This document shows, piece after piece, positions 23,947-29,379 of a DNA stretch of 29,379 nucleotides (its first letter is position 1; the number at the start of each line of letters is the position of its first letter). The position numbers were made by a program, and so were the translations under genes. The notes beneath the pieces are model-generated. The model saw only the letters and a program-made list of their open reading frames with translations. It was not told the DNA's origin and ran no database searches. This DNA is from DATFLS01 sp964413425 (GTDB taxonomy: Bacteria > Fidelibacterota > JAANXI01): positions 1 to 29,379 of the forward strand of contig CAYPST010000048.1 in assembly GCA_964413425.1 (NCBI GenBank), in the 5' to 3' direction.

Positions 23947-25260
23947 TCAAGCTGTTCCGGGAACCGGTATTGTTTTCTCCACTTCGGGAACCGGGCCCAA
24001 TTCGTAGGTTGTTGGTCCCAGCCGCAGATCAGAACTCATCATTTCGTCCCAGGTCACTTCCCGGCCGGTATATGCTGAAATGCGGCCCATGATAGCCACC
24101 ATGGTAGAGATGGCCGTGTCATCCGCGTCAACCCGGAAATCCTCTTTCCGAATATGGGTAACCATATCAATCTGCTCCTGCTGGTGAGATTCAACCTTTA
24201 CCTGACCGGTGGGCTGCCCGGATTCATCCGGAGGATATTGATACTCCCATTTCACATTGCCGTCCAGATCAGAAATTGTGTTCTGTCCGTTGGTATAACC
24301 CTTGGTCCCCTGGAACTTCATCATATATTTATTCGAGCATCCATTGATTTGTCTGGTAGCACAATGAGCATGCATCCCGTCCTCGTATTCGTAATCAATG
24401 CTGAACATATCAAACTGATCACCGGTTACGCGCCTGTGTCTTGCTCCATACCCCACGGCTTTTACCGGATGCCGTCCTGTGAAGAAATGTACCATGTCAA
24501 TCCGGTGGATATGCTGCTCAACGATATGATCCCCCGAAAGCCAGCACCAGTTCACCCAATCCCGTAGCATAGATTCCATTTCCGACCATTCCTCCCCGGG
24601 CTTCCGGTACCAGAGCTGACCTCCGTTTCGTATAACAGTGGCGCTGACAATAGGACCAATCATGCCTTCTCTCACCCGTTTGTTGGTAGCTACAATATCC
24701 CTGGAGTGCCGCATATTCGTTCCGGTCAACACATTCAAACCCATGTTCCGCGCTTTCTTCGCGGTTGCCATGACCGAACGCGTTCCCACTGGATCCACGG
24801 CTAACGGTTTTTCCATGAATACATGCTTCCTCGCATTCACTGCGGCTTCGAACTGTTGGGGACGGAAGTGGGGGGGTGTGGCCAGCAGGACAACATCCAC
24901 ATCCGAATCCATGACCTGTTGATAGGCATCAAATCCCAGGTAACACTGGTCATCAGGCACTTCGACGCCAACCTGCTCCTGTAATGCTTTCTTACAACGA
25001 TTCAGTCGATCCGAAAAGACATCGCCCAGTGCAGTGATGGTGAGATTCGGTCCTGCGTTGACAAATTGAATCGCTGCGCCGGTTCCCCGGCCACCACACC
25101 CTACCAGTCCGGCTTTCAGTTCCGGTCCGTCAGGCGCTTGCTCCAACAACGGTGGAACATACACCTCTGGCTTTTGGCTGCAGCCAACCAGTACTCCACC
25201 GGCAAGCGCCGCGGCCGAAGTGAGCTTAAGAAATTCTCTTCTGTTGAATGATTGAGCCAT
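23947..25260 (-). CDS. Gfo/Idh/MocA oxidoreductase, Tat-exported lipoprotein
   Basis: A 437-residue protein with a combined Tat and lipoprotein signal: NRREFLK (6-12), an Ala/Leu core and LVGC (Cys27). It should be folded before export and then anchored to a membrane. The Rossmann loop is AGLVGCGGRGTG (50-61). LATPPHFRP is typical of the nicotinamide-domain end. EKP is at 150-152 in FMEKPLAVDPVGTRSV. The C-terminal domain has WCWLSGDHIVEQHIHRIDMVHFF, with conserved histidines, and closes with YTGREVTWDEMMSSDLRLGP. It is closely related to the oxidoreductase at 13462-14740 (same EKPxAVDPVG and WLSGD...HIH blocks). A sugar substrate oxidised with bound NAD(P) is expected. It is upstream of, and in the same direction as, the TonB receptor, but 650 bases away, so it is probably a separate transcript. 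Confidence 0.9.
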   Translation of the reverse strand: MAQSFNRREFLKLTSAAALAGGVLVGCSQKPEVYVPPLLEQAPDGPELKAGLVGCGGRGTGAAIQFVNAGPNLTITALGDVFSDRLNRCKKALQEQVGVEVPDDQCYLGFDAYQQVMDSDVDVVLLATPPHFRPQQFEAAVNARKHVFMEKPLAVDPVGTRSVMATAKKARNMGLNVLTGTNMRHSRDIVATNKRVREGMIGPIVSATVIRNGGQLWYRKPGEEWSEMESMLRDWVNWCWLSGDHIVEQHIHRIDMVHFFTGRHPVKAVGYGARHRRVTGDQFDMFSIDYEYEDGMHAHCATRQINGCSNKYMMKFQGTKGYTNGQNTISDLDGNVKWEYQYPPDESGQPTGQVKVESHQQEQIDMVTHIRKEDFRVDADDTAISTMVAIMGRISAYTGREVTWDEMMSSDLRLGPTTYELGPVPEVEKTIPVPGTA

Positions 25261-25672
25261 ATCGTTCCACCCCGTAATTAAAAAGTTCCTTTTTTGAATA
25301 TCGTGCCAGCAATATCAGAACATGAACAGATTTCTTCCACAAAGCACATTTCTTGAACTTACGCCGGATCGATGAGTGTTCCCCATGATAATACAACCCC
25401 CTCACCACGTGGCCATCCGGGGAAAGAAGAAATCACCTGACCGCACCACCTTCACCGTCAATTATCTAGAAGATAAGATCATATGGATTTTATTGTCCCC
25501 GCAATCCGAATAACTCATATGTCCTTTTCCCGGTCAATGCCACCTTACTCTAAACCGTTGGATGTCAGAACTACCTGATTTCTATCATACCAATACCATC
25601 GTAATCCCGGCAGTTCATCTCTTAACTTCTCTAATACACAAGAGAGAGCCCAAAAATACTGTTGCTCATATA

Positions 25673-25699
25673 GTCCCAATCATTGGTGCGGATTGGGAC
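25673..25699. repeat. 9-bp inverted repeat
   Basis: GTCCCAATC (25673-25681) and GATTGGGAC (25691-25699) are perfect complements around a nine-base loop. Only short T-runs follow. Function unknown; it could be a weak terminator or an operator. Confidence 0.55.
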
Positions 25700-25879
25700 G
25701 GTTTGATATATTCATCTGGCGTTTCGTTGTATATTATGGGGTTAATATTGACAAATAGTATATCGAAAATTGATTATATGCACAAGCTTTATTTTGTGTT
25801 AAAATTTTCTTTCAATGGTTATTATCTTCTGTTTCATTTTGTGAGTTTTTGATTGATTTGCTGAGGGTACCACCTGATC

Positions 25880-25898
25880 TGTAACTCACAGAGTTACA
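25880..25898. repeat. 8-bp inverted repeat with 3-base spacer
   Basis: TGTAACTC (25880-25887) and GAGTTACA (25891-25898) are perfect complements. Size and position, about 130 bases before the CBM9-like start, would suit a regulator-binding site; no regulator gene is in the window. Confidence 0.5.
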
Positions 25899-26028
25899 AC
25901 TGAGGGATGTGCTTCCCCTGCAGACTGCGATAAACTCTTTGCATTTCCAAAGTGCTTCGTGCTATATTCCCCTGCTTACTTGGCAGAAATTTCGAAGAAT
26001 ATTCTGAAGCTAAACAGGGTAAAATTTC

Positions 26029-26775
26029 ATGATTCTTGCTAAACAACTTGTATTGAAACTAACTGGATTGCTGTTACTGGCTGTATCGCTCTGCTGGCTC
26101 TCGACGTGTGCACAAGAACCCACTGGGAATTCGCTTCTTATCGTGCAGAAAACCGAGGACTTCGAAATCTCCGGATATGGCAGTGCGCCGAACTGGAATC
26201 AAACCGAATGGGTAACCATTCCGCAGCGAAGAACAGGCGGCTTAACCGCAGAAACCAGGGTGAAGGTGCTCTATTCCGATACCGGTATTTACTTCCTGTA
26301 TTTCTGTGAGGATGACACCCTGAACGCATCAATGAGTGCCGATTTTATGGATCTCTGGAAGGAAGACGTGGTTGAGGCGTTTCTCTGGACCGATGAAACG
26401 TTTCCGGCGTATTTTGAATATGAACTGTCACCCTTAAATTACGAACTGCCGATTCTGATCCCGAACTATGACGGTGAATTTCTCGGCTGGCGGCCCTGGC
26501 ACTATGAGGGCGACCGGCGTACCCGTCACACAACCAGCGTGCAGGGGGGACCCAAAGAAACCGGTGCCGCTATCTCCAGCTGGATGGCGGAATTTTTCAT
26601 TCCCTATGCCCTGCTGACGCCGCTGGGAAACGTTCCGCCTGAATCAGAAACCGAATGGCGAGTGAATATGTATCGGGTCGACTACGACGGCGGACAGAGT
26701 TCCACCTGGGAATGGCAGGAAACCACCGGGTCTTTTCATCAATATGAGGTGTTCGGGACGTTTCGGTTTGAGTAG
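26029..26775 (+). CDS. carbohydrate-binding family 9-like lipoprotein
   Basis: A 248-residue protein. The N-terminus has a hydrophobic core and a probable lipobox ending at Cys27 (WLSTC; Thr before Cys is slightly unusual). The mature part fits the CBM9-like/DOMON-type-9 beta-sandwich found in many FCB and Planctomycetes sugar loci. Recognisable stretches are GSAPNWNQTEWVTIPQR, VKVLYSDTGIYFLYFCEDD, DLWKEDVVEAFLWTD, YFEYELSPLN, ISSWMAEFFIPYALL and EWRVNMYRVD. Such domains bind sugars or are fused to enzymes; here it stands alone, so a periplasmic or surface sugar-binding role is likely. The ribosome site is weak (AGGG about nine bases upstream). It is convergent with the amidohydrolase gene and divergent from the oxidoreductase. 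Confidence 0.85.
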   Translation: MILAKQLVLKLTGLLLLAVSLCWLSTCAQEPTGNSLLIVQKTEDFEISGYGSAPNWNQTEWVTIPQRRTGGLTAETRVKVLYSDTGIYFLYFCEDDTLNASMSADFMDLWKEDVVEAFLWTDETFPAYFEYELSPLNYELPILIPNYDGEFLGWRPWHYEGDRRTRHTTSVQGGPKETGAAISSWMAEFFIPYALLTPLGNVPPESETEWRVNMYRVDYDGGQSSTWEWQETTGSFHQYEVFGTFRFE

Positions 26776-26818
26776 ACGGGGTTTCGAGGCCACAAGTTGT
26801 TCTGGCGTTCAGAATAGG

Positions 26819-26856
26819 TGATTGATTGACTGATTGATTGATTGATTGATTGATTG
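26819..26856. repeat. TGAT tetranucleotide microsatellite
   Basis: Nine consecutive TGAT units and a partial tenth, with one variant (TGAC) as the third unit, 43 bases after the CBM9-like stop. Such tracts are prone to slippage, but no gene depends on the length here. Confidence 0.9.
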
Positions 26857-26886
26857 GATGACATGACTTTACATTCAATCAGTCAA
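26826..26886. terminator. possible stem between convergent genes, overlapping the microsatellite
   Basis: TTGACTGATTGA (26826-26837) pairs perfectly with TCAATCAGTCAA (26875-26886) across 37 bases. It lies between convergent genes and could act as a two-way terminator or block read-through. The T-runs are weak and part of the arm is microsatellite, so confidence is low. Confidence 0.35.
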
Positions 26887-26976
26887 CTTCCTCCCACCAC
26901 TCTGGTTTGCTGGTATCGTGTTCCCCTTCTCTCTTCTGGGTTCCCCGTTCCTTGCTGTAAACGACGTTTCCGTTGC

Positions 26977-28128
26977 TTACATCTTCCGCTGCTGTAGGAT
27001 TTTCAGCGCATTATCTCTGTAGATCTTCCGTAACGCTTCATCACTCAATCCCAGCCCGTACATGGGCCATTTATAGCCTACCAGATCCGTGATGTAGAAG
27101 TGATCATCCAGCGTCTCCAGCACTCTGAAGGTCATACGAAACATCTCCACAGTAGTGGTATTATTCCCGTAATCGGTATTGTTATTAAACGTTTCCCACC
27201 CGTAGTCAGTCCCGTAAACGATTCGGTCCTGGTATTTTTCAAAGAAACTGGCTGTTGTTCGCGGAATAGTGGAAAACTCAGCAAATCGAGCCGAAACATC
27301 AGCATAGAAGTTCGGATGTTTATCAAACAACTCACCAAGTATGGATAAATCATATGTCAGGTTTCCCAGATGGGCGATAACAAAGATGGTATTCGGATGT
27401 CTCTCCAGCGTATTGTCTAAGATGTCGATCATCCCCTGATGGCCCACAATTTCATCCTGATTTTGGATCCGCCAGGTATAGGCACGAATCAACCCGTCAT
27501 TGGTGGAATCCATAGGTTCATACATCCAGAGCGGATCGGCCACATGCAGATTCACCGGAAGGCCTAATTCCGCACATTTTTCAAACAGGGGATCCATCCG
27601 GGGATCATCAGGATGCATACCAACGGCTTTGGTAGGGCAATATGACATTCCCTGTCCCTTGTCTCCCAGCTCACCGACACCGGCTGCTCCCACTTCTACA
27701 CATCGCTCCAGCTCCGCTACCGCCTCCGGACCGAATCCATCCTCCTGGTATCCGGAATAATCGAGTCCGCAGTACACATCAAATCGATCCGGGTATTCTG
27801 AATACAGCGCATAGATGGAATCGAACTCCGCTCCGATGGCAGCGGTAAACACTGCCGACCTCTCGATACCCACTTCATCCATAATCTGAACCCGGCGCGC
27901 CACCTCTTCCCTGGTGGTCGCATAATCGTGCGCGTGCATATCAATGACCGGGTATTTCGGTTTCTGCACGCTGGTTTCCTGGACCTGATAAATAGATTCC
28001 GGCATCCAGTCTTTCAAGAGCATCCGCTCCGGCAAATCCTTTTGTCGGGCACATCCGGTGTAGATCAACACTACTGAAAGTATCAACAACATTCCCAGTC
28101 CGTGAATCGTTATCCCGTGCCGGTTCAT
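26977..28128 (-). CDS. amidohydrolase family 2 lipoprotein
   Basis: A 383-residue metal-dependent TIM-barrel hydrolase. The N-terminal hydrophobic segment ends at YTGC (Cys26), a probable lipobox, so it is membrane-anchored in the periplasm or at the surface. Barrel motifs are VIDMHAHD (61-68, HxH metal ligands), PVNLHVADP, FVIAHLGN and IVYGTDYG. It is homologous to the Tat-exported protein at 11029-12219, sharing (R/K)MDP..EKC.ELG(L/I)PV and NALKI/L near the end. The two use different export routes. GAGGAGGT lies about eight bases before the ATG. It sits 226 bases downstream of the EamA permease gene on the same strand. Substrate unknown; ester, lactone or carboxylate cleavage are all possible in this family. 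Confidence 0.86.
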   Translation of the reverse strand: MNRHGITIHGLGMLLILSVVLIYTGCARQKDLPERMLLKDWMPESIYQVQETSVQKPKYPVIDMHAHDYATTREEVARRVQIMDEVGIERSAVFTAAIGAEFDSIYALYSEYPDRFDVYCGLDYSGYQEDGFGPEAVAELERCVEVGAAGVGELGDKGQGMSYCPTKAVGMHPDDPRMDPLFEKCAELGLPVNLHVADPLWMYEPMDSTNDGLIRAYTWRIQNQDEIVGHQGMIDILDNTLERHPNTIFVIAHLGNLTYDLSILGELFDKHPNFYADVSARFAEFSTIPRTTASFFEKYQDRIVYGTDYGWETFNNNTDYGNNTTTVEMFRMTFRVLETLDDHFYITDLVGYKWPMYGLGLSDEALRKIYRDNALKILQQRKM

Positions 28129-28354
28129 AACTCAGACCTCCTCATTTTCTTAACGTTTGTAATATCGGAGTATAGGCTCATGCTTTGCGAATAATTACAT
28201 GATAGTCCAGAATCGACGTATCATTACCAGAGAATTCTATCTGCATCTGTGAACGCTCTCTTTCCCGTTTAGAAATCTGTATCGTTCACCAGATATCTTC
28301 CGGTCTTCCCCAGACCTCGCTGAGGTCTGTGATATCTCGGTTTGCAACCACCGG
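28129..28354. other. spacer with nested inverted repeat
   Basis: CAGACCTC (28311-28318) pairs with GAGGTCTG (28322-28329). It is enclosed by AGATATC (28291-28297) and GATATCT (28331-28337). It lies just after the EamA stop, so it may help end that transcript, but no T-run follows on the minus strand. Confidence 0.5.
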
Positions 28355-29287
28355 CTATTCCGGCGAAAATTCCTGCTTCATCTGCTGCAATTCTTCTCCC
28401 GGCTCCACATCGGTTTCCTCTTCGATAGCCAGCAGAAACGCAGCTATTACTGCAAATACCATCCCGGTAATGATGACGGGATGCGGAATCACCATGTAGA
28501 TGAGCAAAGAGATAATCACCGTCAGCACCGGGGCCAGTGCGTTGGTCATCGGCGACACGATGATCGCTTTGCCATATCGAAAAGCGTACACCAGGCACAA
28601 AGCTCCGATGGAATTCAGTATCTGAATCATTGCGGCAAGCCAGGGCCCTCTGAAACCCCAGTTGATCGGCTGGGAGAAATCGGTCATCAGTACGGCGAAT
28701 GGAATCAGCACAATGGCGGTTGCCATCATATAGAAGAAAATGCTCTCGGCTCTCATGGTTTCATTGGCAAACCGCATGATGAAGGCCTGAATACCCCAGG
28801 CCAGGAAGACAAGCAACGACAGGATTATCCAGAGATACCCTTCCGCCGCACTGGATCCCGGATCCTGATAAGAAAGTAATGGAATCGCAACCAGGGCCAA
28901 CACAATTCCGATCCAGCCCCGGGTGCCCGTCCGCTCTTTTAAAATCCAGTACGCCAGCAGCACCGTCACCACAGGTGAGAGGGAAATAAACGGAAACACC
29001 AGATATGCCGGACCGGAACGCAGAGCCTGAAACAAAATCAACTGCCCTCCTGCGCCCAGAAATCCAATGGCAGAACCCAGGAAAATTGCACGCCTATCAT
29101 ATTCCAGTTCCCAGTGAACAATTTTTAGCGCTACCAGCGCCGGCGGGATCATGGTCAGTGCCCACACGGAGTACCCCAGCGTAGCCGGGAAACCGGCTTT
29201 CTCCGGGACTTCAATCAGGGCTCCCCAGACCCCCCAGAATGAGGTGGTAACAATTGCAAAAATCAGCCACAGTCTCGTTCCTTTCAC
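28355..29287 (-). CDS. EamA (DMT) family inner-membrane permease
   Basis: A 310-residue protein with about ten hydrophobic helices arranged as two EamA repeats (roughly 1-140 and 150-290). The helix-rich ends and PVVTVLLAYWILKERT (end of repeat 1) and APVLTVIISLLIYMV (repeat 2) are typical of the drug/metabolite transporter superfamily. The C-terminal tail is acidic and cytoplasmic. The start is GTG, supported by an excellent ribosome site. Members export or import amino acids, nucleotides, sugars or other small metabolites, so the substrate cannot be named. It is the outermost gene on the right, directly upstream of the amidohydrolase lipoprotein. A link to the sugar locus is only positional. 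Confidence 0.9.
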   Translation of the reverse strand: MKGTRLWLIFAIVTTSFWGVWGALIEVPEKAGFPATLGYSVWALTMIPPALVALKIVHWELEYDRRAIFLGSAIGFLGAGGQLILFQALRSGPAYLVFPFISLSPVVTVLLAYWILKERTGTRGWIGIVLALVAIPLLSYQDPGSSAAEGYLWIILSLLVFLAWGIQAFIMRFANETMRAESIFFYMMATAIVLIPFAVLMTDFSQPINWGFRGPWLAAMIQILNSIGALCLVYAFRYGKAIIVSPMTNALAPVLTVIISLLIYMVIPHPVIITGMVFAVIAAFLLAIEEETDVEPGEELQQMKQEFSPE

Positions 29288-29291
29288 GAAT

Positions 29292-29300
29292 ACCTCCTTT
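29292..29300 (-). promoter_or_regulatory. strong ribosome binding site for a GTG start
   Basis: AAAGGAGGT on the minus strand lies four bases before GTG (29287-29285). It supports GTG as the real start of the EamA gene. Confidence 0.8.
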
Positions 29301-29379
29301 GAGCATACAATTTCAGTATATCAGTCAGAGTAATGAGTGTGTTTAAAAAACAAGCAAACAACATAAAGTTTTTGGCTGG

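Larger units (their letters stand above)
25261..26028. other. intergenic region between divergent genes, with inverted repeats
   Basis: 770 AT-rich bases that should hold promoters for the oxidoreductase (minus) and the CBM9-like gene (plus). Two clear inverted repeats (25673-25699 and 25880-25898) are listed separately. CTGAGGG occurs twice (25861-25867 and 25900-25906). A 10-bp palindrome, AGAATATTCT (25996-26005), lies 23 bases before the CBM9-like start and could be an operator. Open frame 25562-25852 (96 residues) crosses the first inverted repeat, has no recognised domain and is probably not a gene. Confidence 0.5.

Noticed and set aside
25562..25852. 96-residue open frame with a hydrophobic end
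   Set aside because: It overlaps an inverted repeat in AT-rich intergenic DNA, has no family resemblance and no clear ribosome site.
26819..26856. CRISPR or direct-repeat array
   Set aside because: It is a simple tetranucleotide tract with no spacers.

Overview
The window looks like a chromosomal contig from a member of the FCB group. A Balneolota, Rhodothermota or related Bacteroidota-like lineage is the best guess. The evidence is a TonB-dependent receptor with an N-terminal carboxypeptidase-regulatory-like domain, a PorV/PorQ-family outer-membrane protein, and a surface protein with a type A T9SS-like C-terminal sorting domain. Many proteins also carry Tat or lipoprotein export signals. 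No rRNA, tRNA, CRISPR array, transposase or transcription regulator was seen. Three 100-N runs (3684-3783, 14741-14840, 16347-16446) are scaffold gaps of conventional size.

Layout. 618-1193 (-) is a CNHC thioredoxin/peroxiredoxin-like protein. 1808-3025 (+) is an L-2-hydroxyglutarate oxidase (lhgO). 8544 down to 3097 (-) holds four consecutive, mutually homologous Gfo/Idh/MocA-fold proteins that resemble glycoside hydrolase family 109 along their whole length. The two downstream copies have Tat signals and the two upstream ones do not; the last copy is broken by a gap. A 1.07-kb intergenic region with hairpins separates this array from a TPR lipoprotein (9615-10904, +). Next comes a minus-strand run: a two-domain DUF1080 (3-keto-disaccharide hydrolase) protein, a Tat-exported Gfo/Idh/MocA oxidoreductase with a normal EKP motif, an exported PIG-L deacetylase and a Tat-exported amidohydrolase (16090 down to 11029). 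A second minus-strand run (23293 down to 16658) encodes the TonB receptor, a large T9SS-sorted fibronectin-III protein and the PorV/PorQ-like barrel. After that come a Tat-lipoprotein Gfo/Idh/MocA oxidoreductase (25260-23947, -), a family 9-like carbohydrate-binding lipoprotein (26029-26775, +), a lipoprotein amidohydrolase (28128-26977, -) and an EamA-type permease (29287-28355, -).

How the genes may work together (inference). Six oxidoreductase-fold proteins, a double DUF1080 protein, a PIG-L deacetylase, a CBM9-like lipoprotein and an outer-membrane uptake/sorting triad suggest a saccharide-processing locus. It would act by oxidative chemistry (3-keto intermediates, or the NAD-dependent GH109 mechanism) rather than classical hydrolysis. 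There is no SusD and no ordinary glycoside hydrolase family. The N-acetyl-sugar link (GH109 plus PIG-L) makes an amino-sugar glycan a reasonable but unproven substrate. The noncoding parts hold two related two-hairpin structured repeats (407-451 and 9471-9542) and several strong inverted repeats.
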